This document shows positions 6,654 to 16,169 of a DNA stretch of 22,774 nucleotides, in pieces. Each line of letters starts with the position of its first letter. Position 1 is the first letter of the stretch. A model generated the notes under the pieces. The model had not been told where the DNA came from. It did no database searches and saw nothing but the letters and a program-made list of their open reading frames with translations. The DNA is from Nocardioides sp. Lineage in GTDB: Bacteria; Actinomycetota; Actinomycetes; Propionibacteriales; Nocardioidaceae. The translations under genes were made by a program, and so were the position numbers. The stretch spans positions 1-22,774 of the forward strand of contig JAJPEO010000253.1 in assembly GCA_021166815.1 (NCBI GenBank), given 5' to 3'.

Positions 6654-9600
6654 GGAACCTCAGTCCCTTCGGTGTGGTGATGAAGCCGGCGCCGGAGAGC
6701 GCCGAGCGCAGGGGTGTCTCGCCGCTGCCGAGCACCGCGGTCCCGTTGGCCCGCTCGATGGTGAGCTGGCCCAGGGCGCCGCGTCGCGCGGCCGTCGCCA
6801 GGGCCTCGGCGCCGGCGGCGAGCGTCTCGGCGTCGTCGCTCCAGCTCAGCAGGGTGCGCCCACCGCGCTCGACGTAGAGGACCAGGTGGCCCTCGACCAC
6901 CACGACCATGGCGCCTGCCTTGCGTCCGGGGCGGTGCCCCGCGTGCTCGGGGGACGCCTCCGGCCAGGGGAGCGCGGCGCCGAAGGGGTTGGCGGGGTCG
7001 GTGGCAGCCAGGGCGACGGCCCCGGTCGCTCGGTCGGTGAAGGTGCGCAACCGGTCAACGGCTCCGGGGGAGCCGAACTGAGCAGCCCCCAGGCCCTCGA
7101 CGAAGTAGCCGCGCCGGCACCGGCCGCGGTCCTCGAACGACGACAGCACCCGGTAGACCCCGGCGAAGCCGCCCTCCACCTGCTCCCCGGTCACCGCGCC
7201 GCGGGTGACCACCCCGTGGCGCTCGAGGAGGTGCTCGGCGCGGGCGTGGGCCCGTCGCGTCGCATCGGCCTCAGCAGCGGGTGGCAGTGACCAGCGGCCG
7301 GCGGTCTCCGGGGGGCCGGTGCGGCTCGGCAGCCGGCCCGTCCGGGCGGGCGCTCGTCGGGTGCGGTGCGTCGGGGTGCCTCCGCGCACGAGCGCGCGCA
7401 GCGGCGTGAGGGTGTCGTTGGTGAGGCGTCCCTGCCACACGAGGTCCCACAGGGCCTGGGAGAGGGCAGGGTCGTCGGTGCTGCCGACGCGGTCCGAGAG
7501 CTGCCGGAAGAACCAGGCGCCACCCGGCTCCAGGGCGTCGAGCACGGCCTGCTGGAGCGTCCCGGTGGCGGCCGTGTCGGGCGCGGGGCGGGTGAGGTGG
7601 ACCTGGTCGACGAGGTGCAGGCTGACCCAGCCGTCGCTGCCGGGCAGCGCCCCGTGGCCGATCCAGACCACCTCGCCGGAGGCCGTCAGCTCGTCGAGGA
7701 GAGCGGGGTCGTAGTCGCGCACCCGCGAGGCAAGGACGAGCTGCTCCAGGGCGCTGGCAGGCACGGGGCAGCCGGCGAGCTGGTCGACGACCGTCACCAC
7801 GCCGTCGATGCCGCGCAGCTTGCCGTCGACGTGCTGCCACGTCGGCAGGAACCGCGCCAGGGTGTCGGCGGTGACCGGCTCGACCTCGCGCCGCAGACGG
7901 GCCAGCGAGCGGCGACGCAGCTTGCGCAGCACCTCGGCGTCGCACCACTCCGCACCCGATCCCGTGGGGCGGAACTCGCCCTCGAGCACCCGCCCCCGCG
8001 CGGACAGGCGCTGAAGGGTGTGGCGTACGACTGCCTCGCCCAGGCCGAGCCGGGCGGCGACCTCGGCGGCGGTGAAGGGGCCGTGGGTCCGGGCGAACCT
8101 GGCGACCATGTCGCCGAGGGGGTCCTCCGGGCTCTCGGTGAAGGCGTCCGGGGTGCCGGGAGGGACCGGGACGCCGAGTGCGTCGCGCAGGCGCCCCACC
8201 TCCTCCACGGCGGCCCAGCGCTGCTCCCCGGCCATGCGGACCGACACGACGCGGCGTTCGAGGGCGAGCTGCTCGATCCACCCAGTGGGGTCCTCGACGC
8301 TCCGCTCGCCGATCTCGGCGGGGGTGAGGGGACCCAGCAACCGCAGCATGTCCGCCACCGCCTCGCCCGTGCGGGCCCGGCGCTCGGGAGCCAGCCACTG
8401 CAGCTCGGCCTCGACATCGGCCAGCACCTCCGGGTCGAGCAGCTCGCGCAGCTCGGCTCGACCCAGCAGCTCGGCCAGCAGCCCCTGGTCCAGGGTGAGG
8501 GCCGCTGCGCGCCGCTCGGCGATGGGGGAGTCGCCTTCGTAGACGAACTGGGCGACGTAGCCGAAGAGCAGGCTGCGGGCGAACGGGCTGGGGCTCGTGG
8601 TGGCGACGTCGACCACCGTGACCTCGCGTCGCTGGATCCGCGTCAGCAGCGCCGTGAGGGAAGGCAGGTCGTAGACGTCCTGGAGGCACTCGCGCACGGC
8701 CTCGAGGACGATGGGGAAGGAGGGGTACTGCGCCGCGACCTCCAGCAGCTGGGCGCTGCGCTGGCGTTGCTGCCACAGGGGGCTGCGTCGGCCGGGGTCG
8801 CGCCGCGGCAGCAGCAGGGCCCGCGCTGCACACTCCCTGAACCGGCTCGCGAAGAGCGCGGACCCGCCGACCTCGCGCGTGACGAGCTCGGCGATCTCGT
8901 CTGGGTCGAAGACCACGATCTCGCCGGTGGGCGGCTCGGAGTCGGAGTCGGGGATCCGGATCACGATGCCGTCGTCGGAGGCCACGGCCTGGCCGTCCAC
9001 GTCGTAGCGCTCGCGCAGCCGCGCGTTGATGGCCAAGGCCCACGGGGCGTGCAGGGGTGTGCCGTACGGCGAGTGGACCACCAGGCGCCAGTCGCCCAGC
9101 TCGTCCCGGAAGCGCTCGACCAGGATGTGGGTGTCGCTGGGCACGACCCCGGTCGCCTCGGCCTGCTCGACGACGTAGTCGACCAGGTTGCCGGCTGCCC
9201 ACGTGTCGAGGCCGTCCCGCATCACCCGTTCGCGAGCGGCCTCGGGAGTGGCCGTGGCCAGCTCGCGGGTCAGCGCGCCGACGGCGGCGCCGAGCTCGGC
9301 AGGGCGTCCCAGGGTGTCGCCCTTCCAGAAGGGCAGGCGCCCGGGCACCCCGGGCGCCGGGGTCACCAGGACCCGGTCGTGGGTGATGTCCTCGATGCGC
9401 CAGCTCGTCGCACCGAGCGCGAAGACGTCGCCGACGCGGGACTCGTAGACCATCTCCTCGTCGAGCTCGCCCACCCGGCTGGCCTTCTCGCCGACGAGGA
9501 AGACGCCGAACAGTCCCCGGTCGGGGATCGTGCCGCCGCTGGTGACGGCCAGTCGCTGGGCGCCGGGACGGCCGCGGAGGGTGCCCCCGACGCGGTCCCA

Positions 9601-11121
9601 GACGATGCGCGGTCGCAGCTCGGCGAACTCCTCGCTCGGGTAGCGACCGCTGAGCAGGTCGAGGGTGGCCTCGTAGGCGCTGCGCGGCAGCTGTGTGTAG
9701 TGGGCGGCCCCCCTGACCAGCGCGTAGAGCTCGTCGACGTCCCAGTCCTCCATGGCCACCGCGGCGACCACCTGCTGCGCGAGGACGTCGAGGGGGTTGG
9801 ACGGCACGGTGAGGCGCTCGATGCGACCTGCACGCATGCGTTCGACGGCGACGGCCGTCTGGGCGAGGTCGCCGCGGTGCTTGGGGAACAGCACGCCACG
9901 GCTGACCTCCCCGACCTGGTGCCCGGCCCGGCCGACGCGCTGCAGGGCGCTGGCCACGCTCGGTGGCGACTCGATCTGGATGACGAGGTCGACCGCACCC
10001 ATGTCGATGCCGAGCTCGAGGCTGCTGGTGGCGACCACCGCCGGCAGCAGGCCACGCTTGAGGTCGTCCTCGATCTGGGCCCGTTGCTCCTTCGACACCG
10101 AGCCGTGGTGGGCGCGAGCGACCACCGGGGCAGCGCCCTGGCTCTGGCCCGACTGCGCCATCACCTGGGCGGGGACGCCCCCGGGCTGTCGGTCACCGGC
10201 CCCCTCGGCCCGCTCGGCGGCGATCTCGTTGAGTCTCGCCGTCAGCCGTTCGGCGAGGCGGCGCGAGTTGGCGAACACGATGGTCGAGCGGTGCTTCTCG
10301 ATGAGGTCGGCGACGTGCTCCTCGACGTGGGGCCAGATGGAGCCGGCACGCACGGGATCGCCCGACTCCTCGTCGTACTCCCCGGGCATCGTCATGTCCT
10401 CGACGGGTACGACGACCCGCAGGTCCCACTCCTTCTCGCTCGGGGGCGCGACGATCTCCACAGGTTGACGGCCACCGAGGAACCGGGCGACCTCCTCGAG
10501 CGGACGGACGGTGGCGCTGAGCCCGATGCGCTGCGCGGGTCGGTCCAGGAGCGCGTCGAGTCGTTCGAGGCTGAGGGCGAGGTGCGCGCCACGCTTGGTG
10601 CCGGCCACGGCATGCACCTCGTCGATGATCACGGTGCCGACCCCGCGCAGGGTCTCGCGGGCCTGGCTGGTCAGCATCAGGAACAGCGACTCGGGCGTGG
10701 TGATGAGGATGTCGGGCGGAGCGGTGCCGAGCCGTCGCCGTTCGGCGGGTGTCGTGTCGCCGGAGCGCAGGCCGACCCGGACCTCCGGAAGGCTCTCGCC
10801 CAGGCGTTCGGCCGTGTGCCGGATGCCGGTCAGGGGTGCGCGCAGGTTGCGCTCGACGTCGACGGCCAGGGCCTTGAGGGGGCTGATGTAGAGCACCCGT
10901 GTGTGGCGTGACCTGTCCTCGGGTCGCTGGCCGCTGAGCAGGGTGTCGATGCCGTGGAGGAAGGCGCTCAGCGTCTTGCCACTGCCCGTGGGTGCGACGA
11001 CCAGCGCATGCCTGCCTGCGGCGATCGCGTCCCATGCGCCGACCTGGGCGGGCGTGGGCTCCGCGAACGCCGCCTCGAACCACGTGCGCGTGGGTGCGCT
11101 GAAGCGGTCGAGGGCGGACAT
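6640..11121 (-). CDS. lhr: Lhr family ATP-dependent superfamily 2 helicase
   Basis: Lhr is a very large 3'-to-5' single-strand DNA translocase that unwinds RNA:DNA and DNA:DNA duplexes and is linked to DNA repair. At about 1493 residues it has the length of mycobacterial Lhr. SF2 motifs are Walker A APTGSGKT (43-50), ISPLKAL (79-85), TTPESL (141-146), DEVH (167-170), LSAT (201-204) and QRVGRAG (394-400). The Lhr-specific winged-helix and beta-barrel core follows to about 850, then the long Lhr C-terminal domain. A Gly/Ala/Gln-rich insert at about 305-335 lies within RecA-like domain 2, and a Pro/Arg-rich linker occurs at about 1245-1290. An upstream in-frame TTG at 11151 is possible, but ATG 11121 (MSALDRFSAPTRTWFEAAF) matches the usual family start. 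It probably shares an operon with the HAD gene before it and nei2 after it. Confidence 0.92.
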   Translation of the reverse strand: MSALDRFSAPTRTWFEAAFAEPTPAQVGAWDAIAAGRHALVVAPTGSGKTLSAFLHGIDTLLSGQRPEDRSRHTRVLYISPLKALAVDVERNLRAPLTGIRHTAERLGESLPEVRVGLRSGDTTPAERRRLGTAPPDILITTPESLFLMLTSQARETLRGVGTVIIDEVHAVAGTKRGAHLALSLERLDALLDRPAQRIGLSATVRPLEEVARFLGGRQPVEIVAPPSEKEWDLRVVVPVEDMTMPGEYDEESGDPVRAGSIWPHVEEHVADLIEKHRSTIVFANSRRLAERLTARLNEIAAERAEGAGDRQPGGVPAQVMAQSGQSQGAAPVVARAHHGSVSKEQRAQIEDDLKRGLLPAVVATSSLELGIDMGAVDLVIQIESPPSVASALQRVGRAGHQVGEVSRGVLFPKHRGDLAQTAVAVERMRAGRIERLTVPSNPLDVLAQQVVAAVAMEDWDVDELYALVRGAAHYTQLPRSAYEATLDLLSGRYPSEEFAELRPRIVWDRVGGTLRGRPGAQRLAVTSGGTIPDRGLFGVFLVGEKASRVGELDEEMVYESRVGDVFALGATSWRIEDITHDRVLVTPAPGVPGRLPFWKGDTLGRPAELGAAVGALTRELATATPEAARERVMRDGLDTWAAGNLVDYVVEQAEATGVVPSDTHILVERFRDELGDWRLVVHSPYGTPLHAPWALAINARLRERYDVDGQAVASDDGIVIRIPDSDSEPPTGEIVVFDPDEIAELVTREVGGSALFASRFRECAARALLLPRRDPGRRSPLWQQRQRSAQLLEVAAQYPSFPIVLEAVRECLQDVYDLPSLTALLTRIQRREVTVVDVATTSPSPFARSLLFGYVAQFVYEGDSPIAERRAAALTLDQGLLAELLGRAELRELLDPEVLADVEAELQWLAPERRARTGEAVADMLRLLGPLTPAEIGERSVEDPTGWIEQLALERRVVSVRMAGEQRWAAVEEVGRLRDALGVPVPPGTPDAFTESPEDPLGDMVARFARTHGPFTAAEVAARLGLGEAVVRHTLQRLSARGRVLEGEFRPTGSGAEWCDAEVLRKLRRRSLARLRREVEPVTADTLARFLPTWQHVDGKLRGIDGVVTVVDQLAGCPVPASALEQLVLASRVRDYDPALLDELTASGEVVWIGHGALPGSDGWVSLHLVDQVHLTRPAPDTAATGTLQQAVLDALEPGGAWFFRQLSDRVGSTDDPALSQALWDLVWQGRLTNDTLTPLRALVRGGTPTHRTRRAPARTGRLPSRTGPPETAGRWSLPPAAEADATRRAHARAEHLLERHGVVTRGAVTGEQVEGGFAGVYRVLSSFEDRGRCRRGYFVEGLGAAQFGSPGAVDRLRTFTDRATGAVALAATDPANPFGAALPWPEASPEHAGHRPGRKAGAMVVVVEGHLVLYVERGGRTLLSWSDDAETLAAGAEALATAARRGALGQLTIERANGTAVLGSGETPLRSALSGAGFITTPKGLRFRARG

Positions 11122-11160
11122 GCCCGCCAGTCTGTCACCGCGTGACGACAACGGGGCCGG

Positions 11161-11778
11161 TCAAACCTCGACGCCGTGCCCGGCGAGGGCCTCGAGCAGC
11201 ACGGGATGGCCCTGGGTGAGGTCCCAGTGGACCGCGGCCATCCCGGCCGACCGTGCACCGGCCACGTTGGCGGCGGAGTCGTCGACGAACAGCACCGCCG
11301 AGGCGGGTGCGCCGATGCGGCGTGCCGCCTCCCGGAAGAACTCCGGGTCGGGCTTGGCGACGCCGAGGTCGTAGGAGTAGCAGCTCACGTCGAACAGGTC
11401 GTCGTAGCCGAGGGCCACCCGCATGTGGGTCGCCCGGTTGCGCTCCTGGTTGGTGCCGAGGTGCACGCCGTAGCCGCGCTCGCGCAACCGCCGCACCAGC
11501 TCGAAGGACTCCTCGACGAGGTCGAGGCGGTGCCAGACCGCGGCGAACACCTCCTCGACGGGATGGCGCACGCCGTAGGCGGCGAGCCGGGCCGCCAGCA
11601 TCGGCAGGTAGTCGCCCTCGCCGCGCAGGGTGGGCAGCTCCTCCTCCCACGCCTCGTGGAGGAACTGGCGCGAGCGTTCGCCCAGCCAGGGCTCCATCGC
11701 GGCGTACCAGCCGCCCGGGAGGTCCTGGAGCACGCCGTCGGCGTCCAGCAGCACGTGGCGGATCCGGGGCCGTGTCAT
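11161..11778 (-). CDS. HAD superfamily hydrolase (phosphatase-like)
   Basis: The 205-residue protein is a haloacid dehalogenase-fold hydrolase, probably a small-molecule phosphatase. Motif I is LLDADGV (nucleophile D12, acid/base D14), motif II is the threonine in LGTN (T109), motif III is K142 in AKPDPEFF, and motif IV is VDDS (D166, D167). The second aspartate of DxD and the helical cap at about 20-85 suggest a subfamily I phosphatase. The substrate cannot be inferred. The ATG at 11778 is supported by a leaderless-type TAGGGT just upstream. The stop is about 40 bases before the chosen lhr ATG, so it is probably the first gene of the lhr-nei2 operon. It is divergent from the ABC exporter genes. 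Confidence 0.88.
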   Translation of the reverse strand: MTRPRIRHVLLDADGVLQDLPGGWYAAMEPWLGERSRQFLHEAWEEELPTLRGEGDYLPMLAARLAAYGVRHPVEEVFAAVWHRLDLVEESFELVRRLRERGYGVHLGTNQERNRATHMRVALGYDDLFDVSCYSYDLGVAKPDPEFFREAARRIGAPASAVLFVDDSAANVAGARSAGMAAVHWDLTQGHPVLLEALAGHGVEV

Positions 11779-11784
11779 GGCGCC

Positions 11785-11790
11785 ACCCTA
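11785..11790 (-). promoter_or_regulatory. Probable -10 hexamer of a leaderless promoter for the HAD-lhr-nei2 operon
   Basis: On the minus strand TAGGGT lies 6 bases before the HAD ATG at 11778. It is the same arrangement as before cinA. No Shine-Dalgarno sequence is visible. Confidence 0.6.
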
Positions 11791-11839
11791 GGCAGGGCGC
11801 GCCAAACAAAATGGATCGAGCGCGGTCGGTGCGCTGACC

Positions 11840-11845
11840 TAGGCT
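11840..11845 (+). promoter_or_regulatory. Probable -10 hexamer for the ABC exporter operon
   Basis: TAGGCT lies 8 bases before the GTG at 11854 and supports this codon over the in-frame ATG at 11881. It is back to back with the HAD promoter, about 50 bases away. Between them is a short A-rich patch (11804-11812) that stands out in this GC-rich DNA. Confidence 0.5.
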
Positions 11846-11853
11846 CGCTGATC

Positions 11854-12795
11854 GTGACCGATGCCACGCCTCCCACGTCCATGATCTCGGCCCGGGGCCT
11901 GCGCAAGTCGTTCGGCGACTTCGAGGCCGTCAAGGGCATCGACGTCGAGGTGCGGAGGGGCGAGGCGTTCGGCTTCCTCGGCCCCAACGGCGCCGGCAAG
12001 TCCAGCACGATGCGCATGATCGCCGCGGTGAGCCCGGTCAGCGGGGGAGAGCTGCGCATCCTCGGCATGGACCCCGCCGTCGACGGGCCGGCGATCCGGG
12101 CGCGCCTGGGCGTGTGTCCCCAGGAGGACACCCTCGACAACGAGCTCAACGTCTTCGACAACCTCTACATCTACGGCCGCTACTTCGGCATCGACCGGGC
12201 CACCTGTCGGGAGCGGTCCGAGGAGCTGCTGGAGTTCGCCCAGCTCACCGAGAAGGCGAAGGCCAGGGTCGAGGACCTCTCCGGGGGCATGAAGCGCCGC
12301 CTCACCATCGCGCGCAGCCTCATCAACCGGCCCGACCTGCTGCTCCTCGACGAGCCGACGACCGGCCTCGACCCGCAGGCGCGTCACGTCCTGTGGGACC
12401 AGCTGTTCCGGCTCAAGCACGCCGGCGTGACGCTGGTGATCACGACGCACTACATGGACGAGGCCGAGCAGCTGTGCGACCGGCTCGTCGTCATGGACAA
12501 GGGGCTCATCGCCGCCGAGGGATCTCCGCGCGAGCTCATCGCGCAGCACTCCACCCGGGAGGTCGCCGAGCTGCGCTTCGGTGTGGGGGAGCACGACGGT
12601 CTGGCCGAGCGGATCCTCGACCTGGGCCAGCGCGTGGAGGTGCTGCCCGACCGGCTGCTGGTCTACAGCGACGACGGCGAGGAGGTCCTGAGCCAGGTGC
12701 ACACCCGCGGCCTGCAGCCCCTCGCCACGCTCGTGCGCCGCAGCTCGCTGGAGGACGTGTTCCTCCGTCTCACGGGCCGGACGCTGGTGGACTGA
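11854..12795 (+). CDS. ABC transporter ATP-binding protein (NodI/DrrA type)
   Basis: This 313-residue ATPase powers an ABC-2 type exporter with the two membrane proteins encoded next. Motifs are Walker [10 protein letters not shown] (43-51), Q-loop Q90 in CPQEDTLD, signature LSGGMKRR (142-149), Walker [14 protein letters not shown] (162-174, D166 and E167) and H-loop H199 in [10 protein letters not shown]. The [16 protein letters not shown] stretch is characteristic of the NodI-like subgroup that exports lipo-oligosaccharides or hydrophobic compounds and drugs. GTG 11854 is chosen because of the -10 hexamer 8 bases upstream; ATG 11881 is the alternative and would remove 9 residues. The stop overlaps the next start (TGATG). 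The cargo is unknown. Confidence 0.9.
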   Translation: MTDATPPTSMISARGLRKSFGDFEAVKGIDVEVRRGEAFGFLGPNGAGKSSTMRMIAAVSPVSGGELRILGMDPAVDGPAIRARLGVCPQEDTLDNELNVFDNLYIYGRYFGIDRATCRERSEELLEFAQLTEKAKARVEDLSGGMKRRLTIARSLINRPDLLLLDEPTTGLDPQARHVLWDQLFRLKHAGVTLVITTHYMDEAEQLCDRLVVMDKGLIAAEGSPRELIAQHSTREVAELRFGVGEHDGLAERILDLGQRVEVLPDRLLVYSDDGEEVLSQVHTRGLQPLATLVRRSSLEDVFLRLTGRTLVD

Positions 12796-13610
12796 TGACC
12801 ACGACCATCGACCACGACGGCCCCCTCAGCGCAGGCGAGGGCCTGGTCAGGCAGCTCGACTACTGGGGGACCGTCTACAAGCGCACGTGGCGCGGCGGCA
12901 TCATCTCCAGCTTCGTCTCGCCGCTGTTCTACGTGGTGGGGATGGGCGTGCTGCTCGGTGGCTTCATCGAGGGCGACCCGGCTCGTCTCGAGGGCGCCAC
13001 CTCCTACCTTGCCTACATCGTCCCCGGACTGGTCGCCACCCACGCGATGACGCTGGCGATCGGCGAGACGACCTACCCCGTCATGGGCGGCATCAAGTGG
13101 CACAAGAGCTACCACGCCCAGATGGCGACACCCCTGGCCCTCCGCGACATCGTCAACGCCCACCTCGCCTTCACACTCGTGCGTGTGGCCAGCGCCTGTG
13201 CGGTGTTCATGGTGGTGCTGTCTCCGTTCGGCGTCTTCGAGTCGTGGTGGGGACCCTTCCTCGCCTGGGGCACACAGGTGCTCGTCGGGATGGCCTTCGC
13301 CACGGTGGTCTACGGCGTGAGCGCGCGCATGCAGTCGGAGGAGGGGTTCGGCCTGATCTTCCGGCTGGGCGTCATCCCGCTCATGCTGTTTTCCGGCGCC
13401 TTCTTCCCGATCGACAACCTCGGACCGGTGCTCGCCTGGCTGGCCCGGCTGACACCGCTGTGGCACGGGGTCGACCTGTCCCGGATGCTCTGCCTCGACC
13501 TCGTCGACTGGCCGATGGCGCTGCTCCACCTGGTCGTGCTCGTCGGCGTCACGGTGGCCGGCTGGTTCTGGGCGGTCAGCGGGCTCGAGAAGAGGATGGG
13601 CGACCTGTGA
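12795..13610 (+). CDS. ABC-2 type transporter permease (first subunit)
   Basis: The 271-residue protein has about six hydrophobic segments and an ABC-2 membrane domain layout: a cytosolic amphipathic start (residues 1-35), then FVSPLFYVVGMGVLLGG as the first span, and a conserved region FSGAFFPIDNLGPVLAWLARLTPLWHGVDLSR near residues 195-227. It resembles NodJ/DrrB-type exporter permeases. It begins at ATG 12795, overlapping the ATPase stop by one base, and ends in a GTGA overlap with the second permease. The three genes very probably encode one complex with a heterodimeric membrane part. Confidence 0.88.
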   Translation: MTTTIDHDGPLSAGEGLVRQLDYWGTVYKRTWRGGIISSFVSPLFYVVGMGVLLGGFIEGDPARLEGATSYLAYIVPGLVATHAMTLAIGETTYPVMGGIKWHKSYHAQMATPLALRDIVNAHLAFTLVRVASACAVFMVVLSPFGVFESWWGPFLAWGTQVLVGMAFATVVYGVSARMQSEEGFGLIFRLGVIPLMLFSGAFFPIDNLGPVLAWLARLTPLWHGVDLSRMLCLDLVDWPMALLHLVVLVGVTVAGWFWAVSGLEKRMGDL

Positions 13611-14407
13611 GCACACTGCGACACGTCCCGGAGCCGCTGTCGGCCGCGGGGGCCATGCGCGTCATCACCCTGCGCAACTACACGACCTACAAGCGGTACT
13701 GGAAGCTCTTCGCCACCGGCTTCCTCGAGCCGGTCTTCTACCTCTTCTCCATCGGCATCGGCGTCGGCCAGCTCATCGACTCCTTCGAGTTCAACGGCCA
13801 GCAGGTGTCGTACGCCGCCTTCGTCGCCCCGGCCATGCTCGCCACCAGTGCCTTCAACGGGGCGCTGCTGGACTCCACCTACAACGTCTTCTTCAAGCTG
13901 AAGTACGACAAGCTCTACGACCAGATGCTGGCGACCCCGCTGACCACGGCCGACGTCGCCCGCTCCGAGATCCTGTGGGGCCAGCTGCGCGGCGCGGTCT
14001 ACGGCGCCGCGTTCCTCCTGGTCATGACGGCCATGGGGCTCGTGCAGTCGTGGTGGGCGGTGCTCGCTCTGCCCGCCGCGGTGCTCATCGGGTTTGCCTT
14101 CAGCGCCGTGTGCATGGGGCTGACGACCTTCATGAAGTCCTTCCAGGACTTCGACAAGATCACCCTGGCCCAGCTGCCCATGTTCCTCTTCTCGGCCACG
14201 TTCTTCCCGGTGAGCGCCTACGGCGACGGCCTGCTGCGCTGGGTCGTGGAGGTCACTCCCCTCTACCGCGGCGTGGTGCTGTGCCGGGAGCTGACCACGG
14301 GCGCCCTGTCGTGGGCCAGCGCCTGGTCGGTCGTCTACCTGGTGGTGATGGGCCTGCTCGGCCTGCTGCTCGTACGGCGCCGGCTCGACACCCTGCTGCT
14401 CACCTGA
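13607..14407 (+). CDS. ABC-2 type transporter permease (second subunit)
   Basis: This 266-residue protein is paralogous in layout to the preceding permease: a short cytosolic N-terminus, the first span around LFATGFLEPVFYLFSIGIG, a cytosolic loop with KYDKLYDQMLATPL, and the characteristic FLFSATFFPVSAYGDGLLRWVVEVTPLYRGV segment near residues 193-223. About six membrane spans can be seen. The GTG at 13607 overlaps the previous TGA, so translation is coupled. It is the last gene of the exporter operon. The 87 bases after it contain the promoter of the acyl-CoA synthetase and no clear hairpin. Confidence 0.88.
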   Translation: MSTLRHVPEPLSAAGAMRVITLRNYTTYKRYWKLFATGFLEPVFYLFSIGIGVGQLIDSFEFNGQQVSYAAFVAPAMLATSAFNGALLDSTYNVFFKLKYDKLYDQMLATPLTTADVARSEILWGQLRGAVYGAAFLLVMTAMGLVQSWWAVLALPAAVLIGFAFSAVCMGLTTFMKSFQDFDKITLAQLPMFLFSATFFPVSAYGDGLLRWVVEVTPLYRGVVLCRELTTGALSWASAWSVVYLVVMGLLGLLLVRRRLDTLLLT

Positions 14408-14481
14408 CGCTTCGGCGAACCGTCGACCGTGCCCGCGGGACCGCTCGGCGCACACCACTGGCGACGCCGAGGCGTGCCACC

Positions 14482-14487
14482 TAGGTT
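14482..14487 (+). promoter_or_regulatory. Probable -10 hexamer of a leaderless acyl-CoA synthetase promoter
   Basis: TAGGTT lies 7 bases before the ATG at 14495. There is no Shine-Dalgarno sequence. It decides the start within a frame that is open further upstream. Confidence 0.6.
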
Positions 14488-14494
14488 GCCAGTC

Positions 14495-16111
14495 ATGGAG
14501 TCGTACGCCGCCGGAGAGAAGACGCCCGCCCTGCTCGAGGAGACCATCAGCGCCAACCTGGCGCGGACGGTGGCCGCGCACCCGCACCGCGAGGCACTCG
14601 TCGAGTCGGCCTCTGGCCGCCGGTGGACGTGGGCCGAGTTCCAGCGTGACGTCGACGCCCTCGCCCGGGGCCTGATGGGCGCCGGGGTCCAGGCCGGCGA
14701 CCGGGTGGGCATCTGGGCGCCCAACTGCGCCGAGTGGACCCTGGTGCAGTTCGCGACGGCCAAGATGGGCGCGATCCTGGTCAACGTCAACCCGTCCTAC
14801 CGCACCCACGAGTTCTCCTACGCGGTCAACCAGTCCGGGATGTCACTGCTGGTGGCTGCCTCGTCGTTCAAGACCAGCGACTACCGAGCGATGATCGACC
14901 AGACCGCCGCGGACAACCCGACGCTGCAGCGCGTCGTCTTCCTCGACGACCCGGCCGACTGGGCCGCCCTGCTCGCCGACGGCGACTCGGTCGGCGAGGC
15001 GGACCTGGCCGAGCGGATGGCCGGTCTCCACTGCGAGGACCCCATCAACATCCAGTACACGTCGGGCACCACGGGCTTTCCCAAGGGCGCGACGCTGAGC
15101 CACCGCAACATCCTCAACAACGGCTACATGGTCGGTGAGGTGTGTCGCTACACCGAGCAGGACCGCGTCTGCATCCCGGTGCCCTTCTACCACTGCTTCG
15201 GGATGGTCATGGGCAACCTCGCCTGCTCCACGCACGGCTCGACGATGGTCATCCCCGCACCCGGGTTCGACCCCGCGCTGACCCTGCGCGCGGTCTCCGA
15301 GGAGCGGTGCACCTCGTTGTACGGCGTACCCACGATGTTCATCGCCGAGTGGGCGCTGCCCGACCTCGCCGACTACGACCTGTCCTCGGTCCGCACCGGC
15401 ATCATGGCCGGATCGCCCTGCCCGGCCGAGATGATGAAGAAGGTCATCGACGCCGGCATCGACGAGATGACCATCTGCTACGGCATGACGGAGACCTCGC
15501 CGGTGTCCACCCAGACGCGCACCGATGACTCGTTCGAGCACAAGGTCAGCACGGTCGGCCGCGTCGGTCCGCACGTGGAGATCAAGGTGGTCGACCCCGT
15601 CACGGGCGAGACCGTGCCGCGTGGCGAGGCGGGCGAGTTCTGCACCCGCGGCTACTCGGTGATGCTGGGCTACTGGCACGACGAGGAGAAGACCGCCGAG
15701 GCGATCGACGGCGACGGGTGGATGCACACGGGCGACCTCGCGGTCATGGACGAGGACGGCTACGTCCGCATCACCGGGCGCATCAAGGACATGGTGATCC
15801 GCGGCGGGGAGAACATCTATCCGCGCGAGATCGAGGAGTTCCTCTACTCCCACCCCGACATCGAGGACGTCCAGGTCGTCGGCGTCCCGGACACGAAGTA
15901 CGGCGAGGAGCTCTGTGCGTGGGTGCGGATGCGCGCCGGGGCCGAGCCGATCGACGCCGACGCGGTGCGCGCGTTCGCCACCGGCAAGCTCGCGCACTAC
16001 AAGATCCCGCGCTACGTGATGGTCGTCGACGAGTTCCCGATGACCGTCACCGGCAAGATCCGCAAGGTGGAGATGCGCGCTGTCGCGGCCCGGGAGCTCG
16101 GGCTGGCCTGA
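14495..16111 (+). CDS. AMP-dependent fatty acyl-CoA synthetase (FadD-like)
   Basis: The enzyme is an ANL-superfamily ligase that adenylates a carboxylic acid, probably a medium- or long-chain fatty acid, and transfers it to CoA. The 538-residue protein has the P-loop [11 protein letters not shown] (188-198), YGMTETSP near 330, [15 protein letters not shown], the hinge region [38 protein letters not shown], and the C-terminal catalytic lysine K521 in TVTGKIRK. Length and motifs match the FadD35/AtoE-like acyl-CoA synthetases common in actinobacteria. The chain-length preference cannot be read. It appears monocistronic, with its own leaderless promoter. It follows the ABC exporter in the same direction, but nothing shows that they act together. 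Confidence 0.92.
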   Translation: MESYAAGEKTPALLEETISANLARTVAAHPHREALVESASGRRWTWAEFQRDVDALARGLMGAGVQAGDRVGIWAPNCAEWTLVQFATAKMGAILVNVNPSYRTHEFSYAVNQSGMSLLVAASSFKTSDYRAMIDQTAADNPTLQRVVFLDDPADWAALLADGDSVGEADLAERMAGLHCEDPINIQYTSGTTGFPKGATLSHRNILNNGYMVGEVCRYTEQDRVCIPVPFYHCFGMVMGNLACSTHGSTMVIPAPGFDPALTLRAVSEERCTSLYGVPTMFIAEWALPDLADYDLSSVRTGIMAGSPCPAEMMKKVIDAGIDEMTICYGMTETSPVSTQTRTDDSFEHKVSTVGRVGPHVEIKVVDPVTGETVPRGEAGEFCTRGYSVMLGYWHDEEKTAEAIDGDGWMHTGDLAVMDEDGYVRITGRIKDMVIRGGENIYPREIEEFLYSHPDIEDVQVVGVPDTKYGEELCAWVRMRAGAEPIDADAVRAFATGKLAHYKIPRYVMVVDEFPMTVTGKIRKVEMRAVAARELGLA

Positions 16112-16157
16112 GCCGCCTCGCCAGGAACCGCCGTGGTGCGTTCTGCCGGTCGGCTGG

Positions 16158-16163
16158 TTGGAT
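16158..16163 (+). promoter_or_regulatory. Possible -10 hexamer before the DinB-fold gene
   Basis: TTGGAT lies 6 bases before the GTG at 16170. The spacing equals that of the clear leaderless promoters nearby, but the hexamer lacks the usual A at position 2. It favours GTG 16170 over the in-frame TTG at 16158 and GTG at 16164. Confidence 0.3.
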
Positions 16164-16169
16164 GTGGTC

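Noticed and set aside
7366..10911. A plus-strand open frame of about 1180 codons opposite lhr
   Set aside because: It is a mirror of the lhr reading frame caused by high GC and few stops. Its translation is Gly/Arg/Val/Leu/His-rich with no recognisable domain, while the minus strand encodes a complete Lhr.
11122..11151. Upstream TTG at 11151 as the lhr start
   Set aside because: It would add ten residues not typical of Lhr. ATG 11121 gives the usual family N-terminus, although neither start has a strong ribosome binding site.
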